64,000 nt of DNA from Ditylenchus dipsaci (Eukaryota; Nematoda; Chromadorea; Rhabditida; Anguinidae): positions 117,280 through 181,279 of the forward strand of contig SADC01000934.1 in the NCBI GenBank assembly GCA_004194705.1. The letters run 5' to 3'. The notes beneath the pieces are model-generated. The model did not search any database and was not told where the DNA came from. It worked only from the letters and a program-made list of their open reading frames with translations. The number at the start of each line of letters is the position of its first letter. Position 1 is the first letter of the stretch. Below are positions 44,128 to 60,399 of the stretch, one piece after another. Position numbers and translations under genes: made by a program.

Positions 44128-44526
44128 TGTTGACTGTTTGACAACTACTTTCAATTTATTATATTTGTTAAATCAGAGGCAAAGCGAAGATCTGCAATTG
44201 CAAAATTTTTTTAACAAAACATTATTTCGCAAGATAAAACCGATTTTTTCATTCCAAATAAAAAATATCTATACATCCCACATAGTCAATTCCTTTTTCC
44301 CAGAGGTGAAGACGACTTGGGAGTCTTCACCAGCAGCAGCAGTCCAAAAAGTTTGCAAAAAGAGAGACAGACAAATCTTTTGTCAGATATTTTGGCGATA
44401 ATTCAAAAAATAATTTTCTGTGTAACACATTTTTTCTATTTTCTTGTGTTGTAGGATTATCAGTAAGAGTTTTTAAATTTTTCAAAAAATTGGAGAAATA
44501 AAGTGACCGTTTCTGAATGTATTGGG

Positions 44527-44937
44527 GTGTCACCCGAAAAAAATTCCTTGATCCCCCTGTTAATTTTTTTTTAATTTTTTTTTCATCAAAAGTTTTGAAA
44601 AATGTTTATTTACATTTAAAATAGTTTTTGCGAAAAAAAAATTTAAATTATTCAAAAATTGTTTTGCCTTGGTCCGGCAAGTTGATTTTAGTGAATCAAG
44701 CTTAGGCTCTGGAAAGGGTAGGTCAGCTTATGTTAGGACAGGCTCAAACATGCTCCTCGAACATATTTTATAGGAAAAACATGTTTCAGCCCGTCCTGAC
44801 GTATGCTGGCCTATCTTTGCCTGGGCCTGATTTACAAAAATCAGATTGGGGGACCAAGGCAAAAAATTAAAAAACTTTAAACATTTAAAAAAAAATCAAG
44901 AGCGGGGCCAAGGTGGATTTTTTTCGGGAGACACCGC
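44527..44937. mobile_element. Foldback, GTGTC-CCCGAAAAAAA ends
   Basis: Left GGTGTCACCCGAAAAAAATT, right ATTTTTTTCGGGAGACACC; nested inner pair TTTTGCCTTGGTCC and GGGGGACCAAGGCAAAA with a CTTATGTTAGGACAGGCTC palindrome. Upstream of the dynein start and upstream of RPN8, so it occupies the divergent promoter region of both genes; 44128-44526 and 44938-45477 show no other feature. Confidence 0.65.
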
Positions 44938-45477
44938 AACACATATAGAGCCAAATGAGCTCTTCTAGAGGTATTAATAAAATAACTATTTTCGACATCA
45001 AAAACGAGAAGAAATTTTGGTGTCTCCGAAAATACATTAAGTTTTAATGGCTTGAAAGAAGTGATGGCTTCGATTTTTATTTTTTAAACAGCTACAGACT
45101 TTCAAAGTAGCATCTTCAATCAAAAAGTGAATTTGAACAAAGCTGACAAAACTGATTCAATAGTCACTAGAACAAAAATCTATCGCAAAATATATCAATT
45201 AACACAGACTTTAACTCTAAACATTATTTAGAACGTTTAAAAAACATTTGTCCCACAGAGAATTGGCTTTTGTCCGCTTCACTCAAAAAAGATGACTTTA
45301 GATGCATAGATTTTTGCTAAAATTTGCTTCTTTTCTATATATATTTTTATTATATTTTTATTTTTTCTAATAAATGGCCGAAAAGCTCGTTTTTCGGCTA
45401 GCCGGCCGATCCCACCTTGTTTTCTTAATTTCATTAAAAAGTTTTTTTCAGCATATTTATTTCCATTTTCTATTCAA

Positions 45478-50731
<5,254 letters not shown>

Positions 50732-50800
50732 TCATGCGTTAAAATGGTCTTATTTATTTCAAGTTGCTTCATCTACCTTTTGAGTTTCGGATGATGGCGA

Positions 50801-50806
50801 AATAAA
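50801..50806 (+). terminator. Poly(A) signal of RPN8
   Basis: AATAAA 70 bases after the RPN8 stop codon, followed by T-rich sequence. Confidence 0.6.
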
Positions 50807-50819
50807 ATGTATTCAATTA

Positions 50820-51799
50820 TTATTCTTGTCCTAATTCAGTCGCTCAAAAGATTTGATCAAAGAAACATTTAGGGTTTTTTATAACTACTAAGAGCAATTC
50901 CACGTCGATGGATACAGTTTTTGATCACTCTTTTGCTTCATTTTCGGGTGATAACCATAGTTGCATCGCGCCGATGGTCAAAACGGGCGCCGAACGTCGA
51001 CTTGACGATTTTCAGGTGCTAGTTGTGCTGGTAAGATTATTTCCGAAATCGACAATGAGTTACTTTAAGATTGCTAATAACTTTTTGGTAATACTTGCTA
51101 GAACTGCATATGCTCAGTGTATTTTAATAGAAAAGCAAAAAATCCGGCGTCGGCTCCTATGAAACTATGGTGATAACTAAAATCTGAAAAAAGCATCAGA
51201 AGAGTTTTTGGTATAATGAACGAGAAAAACAGCAATTTGAAACATTGACCCCAGTAGCGAATACCCCTCCCCCCAACGATTTTCACTTTTTTTACTTTAG
51301 TAAAAAGTGTTCAAATATATGTCCCAGACCCCGGAAAAAGTGCAAAATATGTACGACTGTGTGTCCTACTTTTTATAAAATTGATTTTAACTGGCGTTTC
51401 AATTACAAAATCGAAAAAAAACGCTTTGTTACGTTGTAGTGCAGGATCTTGGATATCGTTCAAAAAAAGTCTGCAGCGATGAGCCTGATCCGTTGAGGCT
51501 GTCTATCCATTTTAACGTGGGTACTCACTAAAATTTTAGTAAAAAATCGCGATTTTACACTGATAACTAAGCGAATTTTTCTTTTCAATGACCCGTTTTG
51601 AAAAAAAAAAACCCAAAACAGTTGTAGCGCAGAATCTTAGCTATCTTTTAAAACAAAGTTTGCCCTAATATTATTCTCTGTTGAGGCTGTCTATCGATTT
51701 TAAGGTAGCCAGGGTGGGGTATCTGCTTGGTGATACCCAGGCCGTGGTCTCCCCATCATTCATAAAGTAGATATTATTTTCAATGTGAAAGAATCGAGC
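50820..51799. other. No gene; diverged tandem duplication
   Basis: Two diverged copies (about 51435-51590 and 51620-51760) share GCAG(G)ATCTT, GTTGAGGCTGTCTATC and ATTTTAA; the right one ends in GATACCCAGGCC. Nothing coding is recognised. Confidence 0.4.
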
Positions 51800-54700
51800 T
51801 AATCCATACTCTGGGATGCTGCAAACAATCGATCACGACTGACATCACGATCTCTGCAAATGCGCTTTCGGCTACTGCCATCCTTGGACCTTGAACAAGA
51901 CTTGCGTTTTCTCTCACTAGAACTGAAAATTAGATTATCAGTCTCAAACAGGGCTTTGAAAATTTTTTTTTGACATCCTACATCCACATCCGGCCAAAAA
52001 AAATTTTGACATCCACATCCGACATCCGGATGTGAAATTTTTGACATCCGAAACATCCGAAAACATCCGAAAAATCCATGAAAAATCAATGAAAACATCC
52101 GCTGACATCCGAAAAATCCATGAAAAATCAATGAAAACATCCGCTGACATCCGATTCAAATTTTTTTGACATCCAACATCCACATCCGCCGGATGTGGAT
52201 GTTTTGGATGTTAACATCCACATCCGGATGTATCTTCCGGATGTTTTTTTAAAGCCCTGGTCTCAAAAGCCATTAACATAAGGGAGATGGTTCGGATGTT
52301 GAAATTTTTGAAAAGATCACCTATAGACTTTCAATCACACGAAATTTTGTTTTGGCAACTCTTTACCCTGTGAACATTGAATTCAGTAGTAACTGCAAAT
52401 TTTTTTGAATGTACACGAATACGAGAAAGCAATGTATGCAAAGGAAGCATCAAAAGCTTCTGCATCAAAAGCAAAATTTGTACAAATATCTGCTTGTATC
52501 ATCAACATATATAAATTTATTGGATAACAACAATTTCAACAGATTTGCATCAGACTTGACAAACTCAATAACCCGGAATAAGAATGCAAAACCAGTAGAT
52601 GCGCTGGCTCAGTACCTAGAGTCATTTCGAATTAAGAAGAGTCAGACACGTTGAGAAAATCGAAAATGGATAATGCTAGTTTGGGTCCGTCATGCATCCA
52701 AAATTTTTATTAAAGATGTGAAATTACAGATGGCAATAAAAACTATGCCACATTTATCTCCCGATCTTGCTAATGTGGATCGTCATTTCCGACTTGGAAA
52801 CATCAACCTACGTGTACGCGCAAAAAGCAATGTATGGAAAGAAGCAGTGGTTCTGCATGAAAATGCGATATTTGTACAAACAACTTTCTGTATCACAACC
52901 AAATAGACACATAAATTTATTGGCACGATTTCAACAAATTCGATAACCAAAGACGAAAATCAACAAGCATTAGATGAGCTGTATTCTTCTTTTAAACCGG
53001 CAATGCGAATAATGATGTCTTTGTCTCTGGCGTGTTCCCGCAGATCTTGTTCTTTGACCGGATCGATTCGCATACACATAATATATGCTCGGATAGATTG
53101 AATAGGGATTTTGAACTGATTAGCGATGGCTTTACGCTTCCTAACACATTTGTTCAGTTTATCCAAACTCATCAGGGCAAGCGTACACTCGATTAAAACA
53201 TACGCTGGATTCTTCGAAGTATCAAAGGAACACAAGTCAAGTTCCTCATTCTGAAAAAGAGTTATCGTTAAAAGAGCATGCTCACGCGTTCAAAATTTGT
53301 CCACGCTAATTCAATTTTTCACTTGTTCCGATATTTTCTCTAATACACCAAAAAGATAGGTTTATTTTTCAACCTCTCCAGAATTGTGGAAAATTTCTGG
53401 TCGATCTCAAAATTGAAAAAAGGGAATCGGTATAGCTCGTGGAAGCTAAGCAAACGCAAAAACAGCTTTGCAAAACATTTACTCTGCCCCGAGATATAGA
53501 CCGTCGAAATAGAGAGGGTCAGTTTTTTAGAGAGGGTCGTTATATTAGAGAAAATACGGTAATATTTTCATAATGGCCATAACTTTTCACTAGCTCGAAT
53601 TTCAGGGCTGAGGGAAACTTACCAAAACGAAATTTGCCAGACGTATGTTTTGCCGAGACGAAATTTGCCAAATCGAAATGCACCAAAACGAAATTTTCCA
53701 TACGAAGGTTTCGCCTACAGCAAAATATGCCTAACGTTTAGTTGAGATTTACAGTAACTCCTTCATATTTTCTGCGTGTTTAACCCCAAAACAACCCCAA
53801 ATGACTTGGAACTACCCTGTACTGTCCAAATTGCCCAACAGCATTTAGAATCGCTCTGAACTCCAAATGGCCTGAAAACACGCAGAACCACCGATAATTA
53901 CAATTGTAACTCCCTATACCTAATGCATCCCGGTTATGAATATGAGGCCCTACACTAACCTCTCTCCTTTTCAGGATCGCTCAGAAAACACCCCGGAGTG
54001 GCCAAAAGCCAAAAAATGGTTTTTGGGAATTCACTAAAGGGGCGAAGGTTTGAAGTGTTCACGAAAAAGCGATTGAGCGGACCGAAATTCGGCTCCAGTG
54101 GTCCTAATTTTTCAAAATCGGGTAGTTTGGCGTATGTCGAGGGGACTAGAATGAAAAATTGTACAATTCTGAGTGATTAAGTCCATCTGAGTGGATATTT
54201 GTTCCGCTCAATCGCTTTTCGTAAAAAAATTTACTCTTCTTTAATAAACCCTCAAAAAACCACTTATTTTTGGCTTTTGGCCACTCCGGAGTGGGTCCTG
54301 AGCCATCCTGAAAATAGAGGAGTTGGTGTAGAGCGTCATATATTCATTACTGAGGTAGCTTGTTTAAACCCTTCCGTGTGTACACTTTATTTTTTACACC
54401 ATTTCTTATGAGTTTCTGATTTCTTAAAATTTTAGATCGGCCACCTTGGAGTGGATACCTACTCGGGCACTGAACTGAGAAAGATGAAGAAGAAATTGAA
54501 GTGAGAGCGAAAAAATTCATTTGATACACTATAGGTGTGAGTGAATGAAAATTCGCCTATTGGATACGGGGCTGAATAAGTTTTGATCACAATATGGTGG
54601 CAACATAATGCTAGACAAATTTCATTGTAGGCAAAATTCGTTTTGGCAAATTGAACCACTTGTTCTCGCTCCCTCTCGAAAAAATATTTGCGGTGCATTA

Positions 54701-57700
54701 CATACAGTAGACTGTTCAAAAAAACTAATCTCAAAGTTTAAAGGCCATTTTGAGCTATATTCAGTTGGTTTAATAAATTTGAAATAAAGTTCTAAGATAC
54801 TTACGCCACAACTATTTTCAAAATCACAGATGAAGTCACGACCATGCTCGAACTTTCGCTCCAGTTCATTCTCCATCAATTCACAACAAACATGCTCAAA
54901 CTTGGTCGAAATGCTATCTTTGTCACGGCCCAAGAACACATCCAGACGAGAACTGCAACTTTTTTATTTTAGTAGAGTCGGAGTTCGATAATTTTATCCA
55001 GTTGATAATTTTATCCTTTATCCAGTTGAGTCCGAAATTTTTCAAATCCAAAACTTTTAAAGATTTACACGCCTTGTTTTACAATTGGATTCAGTATATT
55101 GCAAGGATTACATCTTTGCCAATCTTTCATCTGAATTTCAGACTTCTTCTTTTAAAAAATATTCAATTTCGATACCGTATTTCCTTTAAAAAGCGCGCAT
55201 GAGCGCTTATTTTTTAATTGGGTTGGTTGTGTCAATCTCGAAAGTTTCGGCTGCTCAACTGAAATCTAAAAAGTGGAATCGGTAGCTTACTAAGCGTCTG
55301 CTTAGCGCTAAAAACATTAAGCGCCGGTTTATGTTTAAATTAAACTTTGATATTTTATGCTCTCCAAACCCAACTTGTCTATAGGAAACACTAAATAATT
55401 TTAAAATGACTGAAAAAGTCAGTTTTGTAAAAATAAGTCTATGAATTTCCTAATTTGAAAGGCAACTTTGAATTAGTCGCTAGAATTTATAAATTAGTCG
55501 CTAGAATTTATAAATTAGTCGCTATTTTTTAGTCAATAGTCGCTACATTTTAATTTGATTCTTCTTTTGTTAATTAGGCCAAGCCTCAGGCCCAAAGTAG
55601 GCAGGGCTAGAACGGGCTCAAACGTCTTTTTGAAATAAAAAGTGTCTTTAAAAATAAAATCACAAAGGTAAAAATGGCGATATGAGAACAAAGCGTTTAC
55701 GTATCTTTGTGTCAAGGTTTATATCTTTCAAAGGGAAAGACATTAAAGGACCATGAAACTTGATAAGCACAGCAATTTGGAAATTTTGAATTCGCGCGGG
55801 ACCACCCTAATTTTGTCCATAATGTTTTTGAATTAATTTTTTGTGTGCATTGAAAAATTTGAATTCTATTTATGAGTAAATTTTCAACAGCTTCCCTCAC
55901 ACTCCACCGAAACACGTCTACCGAAACAAACAGAAATTGATTTTGTTGAGAAATATTTTATTTATTTTTCTGAAAAGTTTTGTACTCAAAATGATCGCTA
56001 GGAGTTTGTGCTCATTTTGGTAATGAGAACTTTCAAGAAAAAACATCAAAAAGTTGGAAAATAAAATCAATGAAAGTGGTGTTTCGGTATGTTTCGGTTG
56101 AAATCCACTAAAATATACCGAAACACGACTTATATTGATTTTATTTTCCAACTTTTTGATTTTTTTTTTAAAAGTTCTTATTACCAAAATGAGCACAAAC
56201 TCCTAGCGATCATTTTGAGTACAAAACTTTTCAGAAAAATAAATAAAATATTTCTCAACTTAATCAATTTCTGTTTGTTTCGGTAGACGTGTTTCAGTGG
56301 AGTGTGGGGGAAGCTAACACAGACTAATATAAGTAGCTATGGTGCAGTGAAAGCAGGACAAGTCGTCCGATCTGGCATTGTCAAGCAACGTTGGGCTCGA
56401 CTAGTTAACGGTTCTATATTTTGAAAAAATTACACATGCAAACAAAAAACAATTCGAAACATTATGAACAAAATTAGGGTGGTCCAGCGCGAATTCAAAA
56501 TTTACAAATCGCTGTGCTTATCAAGTTTCGTGGTCCATTAAGTGACTAAAAACGACCGACAAAATCGTAATACCCGCAAATTTTTTGTAGTATAAAGACA
56601 AAAATATAAAGAACAGAACAAGTGTCGGACCCAGCTGGAGAAAGAACTTTTTGGCCAGTCATCATATTGAGGTGAGAATATTAAAATATCCTCAAGGCTA
56701 ATGAACTGCTCCTACTACATTTCAATTCAAGTACCCAGTGGTCCAAGAAATGTGCACTTTTGTGAACGGGCTTTTTTGTAGCGCGTTTTTTGAAAATCTG
56801 TAAGCGCCATTCGACTCAGAATTTGATAAGAATTTGTTTGGTATATATATATATTGTCAAAAACACGATTTTTGCTTGGTCCCTCGTGTGGTTTGGTCCT
56901 AATCTCCGGATGGCCTCTGGATAAGCTAGGCCCAAACCACAGAGGGACCAAGCAAAAATCGTGTTTCTGACATCATATACCAAAGAAATTCTTAGCAAGT
57001 TCTGAGTCGAATGGAGTTTACAGGTTTTCAAAAACGCACTACAAAAAAGTTATGGCCGCCTACAAGTGTGCACATTTCTCGGACCACCCGAGATTTGAAA
57101 AAGGTGCAGGATTTATTCAAATTAGTTCTCCAAATACTATATTATAACAAAAAAATTAATGACCTGAGAGATGCGAGACCTTCAGTCACTTCAGTAACCT
57201 TCTCATCTAAGAAACTCAGCTGAGTCTGTATCTTGCATACGTTAGAGTTCAGCATCAAAATTGGTTGCTTCAACATGTTGCTGGAATAAAGAGGTCAAGT
57301 ACATAGGTTTTATTCATAATTACCTGTCTTTAACTTTGTCCATCATTGCCGCAAAAGCTGATCCCTTTGCTGAGCCAAAGGAAATATGCCCACTAGATGG
57401 CGAGCTCAGGCTTTTCTAAAAAGCAACAGATAAGTTACGCAATACAGATAATAATACTTTTATGAGTCTATCTAAAGAAAATTTTGAAGCTTTTTTGGAG
57501 GCAACACGACATATTGTAGTGAAAATAGGTTAATTTTTCAATAAAAAGTTTCGAATTTCAGTGAAAAATTAAGCTTTGGCAATGTATCCACACAAATCTT
57601 CGAGTAGAACGGAGTCATTATTTTAGCAAGGAGACGAAAATTTTAACACACAACAATGCTTTTACGATAAAGCCGAAACTATAAATCGATTAGTCGGTAG

Positions 57701-60361
57701 AAAACCCCAGCTAATAATGTTCAATACAGTCGACGCTCCCAATAACATACACCCAAAAGTTCGTTCCCGCCTAGGGTCCGACACTTTTTTAGCCCCATTT
57801 TTTCAAACTTTTTCCATTTCTCTTTTGACAGTCTGGTCGCAAATATCGCAAGGATTCAGATTTGGACCTTATGTACTTTGGGGGGGGGGGGGCCACCGAT
57901 TTTTTACTCGGTTTTTTCTTCAATTTTTACATGTTGATTCTAATAATCATAAAATTATGTTACCGTCTCTTAGTGACATAGAAAATATGTTGATTAAAGT
58001 GATCATGGTCAATTAAATCACCATAATTAACTTGATCACTATATAAAACGTAAAAATTTTGGTGAAAAAATCGGTGCCCCCCCCAAAGTACATAAATTTT
58101 GACGATCATTTTTGCAGAAAACAATGATTTTGACATTTAAAAAGAAAAAACTCCCATTAACATACACCGAAATCCAAAACAGGTGTATGTTAATGAGAGT
58201 TTTTGCTTTTTAAATGTCAAAATCATTGTTTTCTGCAAAATGATCGGCGAAATCTGGATCCTTGTGATATTGGCGACCAGACTGTCAAAAGATAAATGGA
58301 AAAATTTGAAAAATGAGGCTAAAAAAAGTATCGGACTCTAGGCGGGAATTAACTTTTGGAGTGTATGTTATCGGGAGCGTCGACTGTACCGTAAAAACTT
58401 CATAAAAAAGTTGTGCATGCTCACTTTTCAACCTTTGAAAAATAGGTAGATTTGAGCCGAGCTGGAAACTTTTGCATGTGAAGCCAAATAGAAATTTGCA
58501 ATAGAAAATGCGAAAAGCAGATTTGATAAATTATTTTTGCGATTCGAAACGCAAACCCTCAAAGTTAAGGGTCCCCGCTTATACGAAGGTGACCGTTACG
58601 TAGAGGTTTCGCGGTACATAAATCAATAAATTGAGAATTTGTGAAACCAAGGCAATCTGGCCATACACAAAGTGAAAACGGTTTTAGTAATATATGTCAG
58701 CATGGAATTACCAAAACACCAACCTGGGTAGGCTCCACACTCAGTGAAGACTCACTGACATTAGAAGTCTGGTATTTGCTCCCCTGCTGCGAAGAACCTG
58801 CGAGCCAACTAAAAATGGGTGTCTTAAGCATTAATACACTTGTCTTTAAAACACTCACCTCCCATCGGACTGTTGACTATCCGGCGAAATGGATTTACTT
58901 TTAGCTTCCGGTGATTTAACTGTCTGAAAGAATTATACATGAATGTGTGAAAAAGTAGCACGAATTGCCAACCCTGGTTACCAACGAATTTTAATAAAAC
59001 ATTTCCAAAGAGTTTTCGGTGGAAATCAGTGCACGAATTTCGAGTTAATCACAAACTGAGTGTTTGTTTTTGAGCTATTTCGTTAGCTAGAAGATAATCC
59101 TAACTCATAAGCTGTTCGTGGGGAAAGGAAAAAGAATTCATGGTAAAAAAATTACAAAAAAGAGTCGCACCTATTACAAAGGTGCCGTTAGTCGTCATTT
59201 TACCTTAAACCAGGTAAGGGTGAAATCTGCAGATATTTATTTCCATCACCACGAAAAGACATGAAGATAAAATTTAACTAACCTATCTAGTGCGAAAAAA
59301 ATTTGCAAAAAAAATTGATAATCCGAGTAAGTACTGCAATATTTCGGGTTATTTACGAAAAAAGCCAAACTTTTATAAAAATCGCCATCGAAGACCAGAT
59401 AGACAAAAAAAGGCAGTGCCAAAATATTTTAGTGAAAACACGTGAAGTGGTAACCTATTCTGTAGACAGAGTCAAGATGAGTTATGAACAGTTCCTCTTA
59501 ACTTAAATATAGGATATTTTCAGGGAATTACGGTGGAACTCAACGCAAGAAGTTTCATTCAATCTCAAATTGAGTCCAATAAGTTCATATCTTTTTTCTT
59601 CTAATTAAAGACTTTGCAGTTGTTCTTATCTTGTAGATGAAGAACAGTGCTACACAATAAGTTATTGATCAAGTATTGTTAAAAAAAATGCATTGTTTTA
59701 AAAAGTGAAAAAACCAGCAGATCCGTACTCTGGAGATACCGCAGACACGCAAAACAGATCGGAGTACGGTTGAGCTGACTTCATACATAAAAAATACATA
59801 GAAGCATGCATACATAATAACCGAGCATATGCAGCATTAACGTAAAGTTGAAAAATAGTCGAAGTAATGATTGAAAATTCCTAACCTTTTCTTTGATGTC
59901 ATCAGACGAGGAACTACTAGCAGATGAATGACTTTTTGTAAACTTGATTCGGTGACCACCTTCTTTCTGAGAAATTGACTTGTCTTCTTGACGGACTTCT
60001 TCATTTTGTTCTTGGAGCGTTTCACTACCAGATACCTAATTATTTGAGTAAAAGTGCACTCACAACTGATATTAACTTCATTTTGTAAATCCTTCTTGGT
60101 TTCTTCAACTTTTTCTGGATTGGATTCATTTCGCAGACATCTGAATTAATTCACTAAAACTGTTGCAGGAAAAAAAGATGAATATTGTGACCTTAGATGC
60201 AGTTTCGCCGGCTGCTGGGTCATCCATCCCTTCATTCTGTATACCTGTAGCACTTATGGCAGAGCCTAGAACATTCAACGATGAAAGTTATCAAAGAAAA
60301 GTGAAAAAAACCGGATGATGGGGATGCCTTGCTTGCAGAGCTCTTTTTCCTTTTTGCTCAT
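51800..60361 (-). CDS. Unrecognised Ser/Lys-rich multi-exon gene
   Basis: I do not recognise this protein, and joining all pieces into one gene is inference from strand, spacing and splice signals. Minus-strand candidate exons: 60361-60312 (ATG, 'MSKKEKELCKQGIPIIR'), 60268-60197 ('IQNEGMDDPAAGETASK'), about 60145-60068 ('NESNPEKVEETKKDLQNE'), 60036-59886 ('VSGSETLQEQNEEVRQED', 'SHSSASSSSSDDIKEK'), 58924-58861 ('KSPEAKSKSISPDSQQSD'), 58810-58722 ('SESSLSVEPTQ'), 57417-57327 ('SSGHISFGSAKGSAFAAMM'), 57280-57160, 54952-54808 ('LDVFLGRDKDSISTKFEHV', 'NELERKFEHGRDFICDFEN'), 53252-52963 ('NPAYVLIECTLALMSLDKL', 'KDIIIRIAGLKEEY', stop), and an SR-like stretch 51925-51803 ('SSRKRICRDRDVSRDR'). The N-terminal part is low complexity and charged; the compact part at 52963-53252 could be a small helical domain. 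Two genes are also possible. Confidence 0.35.
51950..52259. mobile_element. hAT MITE built from ACATCC/GGATGT units
   Basis: Perfect 8-bp duplication GTCTCAAA (51942-51949 and 52260-52267), ends CAGGGCTTTGAAAA and TTTAAAGCCCTG. The whole interior is permutations of GACATCCACATCCGGATG with two 42-bp direct copies (AAAACATCCG..AAAAATCCATGAAAAATC). Confidence 0.85.
52400..52985. repeat. Diverged tandem duplication
   Basis: 52420-52600 and 52825-52960 share AATGTATG.AAAG.AAGCA, ATTTGTACAAA.A.CT..TGTATCA and ACATA..ATAAATTTATTGG in the same order. The second copy overlaps the 3' end of the exon at 52963-53252, so the first may derive from the same gene's 3' region. Confidence 0.55.
53325..53562. 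mobile_element. TACCGTATTTTCTC-family MITE
   Basis: Left CCGATATTTTCTCTAATACA, right ATTAGAGAAAATACGGTA; interior GTCGATCTCAAAATTG and GTATAGCTCGTGGAAGCTAA. The palindromic block seen in relatives is replaced by AAAAGATAGGTTTATTTT. Confidence 0.65.
53610..54665. mobile_element. Foldback-like, AACGAAATTTGCC repeats
   Basis: Left tract 53625-53730 is repeats of ACGAAATTTGCCA / AAATGCACCAAAACGAAATT; the complement (GCAAAATTCGTTTTGGCAAA) lies at 54640-54660. Inside, CACCCCGGAGTGGCCAAAAG (53990) faces TTTTGGCCACTCCGGAGTGG (54270), and GCGATTGAGCGGAC faces GTTCCGCTCAATCGC; this inner palindrome is related to 23207-23868. Confidence 0.5.
55170..55740. other. No gene; repeat fragments
   Basis: ACCGTATTTCCTTTAAAAAG end at 55177, two to three direct copies of AATTAGTCGCTAGAATTTAT at 55470-55520, and a GGCC-family block near 55575-55625. 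No coding evidence. Confidence 0.4.
55747..56537. mobile_element. TTAA-flanked element with inner palindrome
   Basis: TTAA at 55743-55746 and 56538-56541, ends AGGACCATGAAACTTGATAA and complement, then AATTCGCGCGGGACCACCCT facing AGGGTGGTCCAGCGCGAATT. A second palindrome (55889-56316, arms ~190 bp, CACTCCACCGAAACACGTCT at the tips, TTTCGGTATGTTTCGGTTG at the turn) is nested inside. Non-coding. Confidence 0.75.
56738..57090. repeat. Palindrome with GTGTGG..CCACAC core
   Basis: Arms of about 140 bp: GGTCCAAGAAATGTGCACTT and complement at the tips, ATTCGACTCAGAA inside, AAACACGATTTTTGCTTGGT next to the turn. It lies in an intron of the unrecognised gene. Confidence 0.75.
57727..58386. mobile_element. 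pogo-type MITE, cassette AATAACATACACC
   Basis: TA-flanked; CAGTCGACGCTCCCAATAAC and complement at the ends, AGTTCGTTCCCGCCTAGGG and TCTGGTCGCAAATATCGC subterminal. The centre (58150-58205) is a hairpin of CCCATTAACATACACC and GGTGTATGTTAATG: the same cassette as the ends. A second element with TATGTACTTTGGGGG ends (57867-58098) is inserted on the left side. Confidence 0.85.
58930..59885. other. Intron-sized AT-rich stretch, nothing recognised
   Basis: Between two candidate exons of the unrecognised gene. Only weak internal similarity was seen: AGT(T)TCGGTGGAAATCAGTG at 59015 against GGTGGAACTCAACGCAAG at 59530, each followed by a shared AATTTCGAG/TCTCAAATTGAG order, which may be an old duplication. 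Confidence 0.3.
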
Positions 60362-60399
60362 GTTCCTTTTTTTACTATAAAAAACATTGGTTGAATACA

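Noticed and set aside
56089..56286. Pair of similar plus- and minus-strand frames
   Set aside because: Produced by the near-perfect palindrome 55889-56316.
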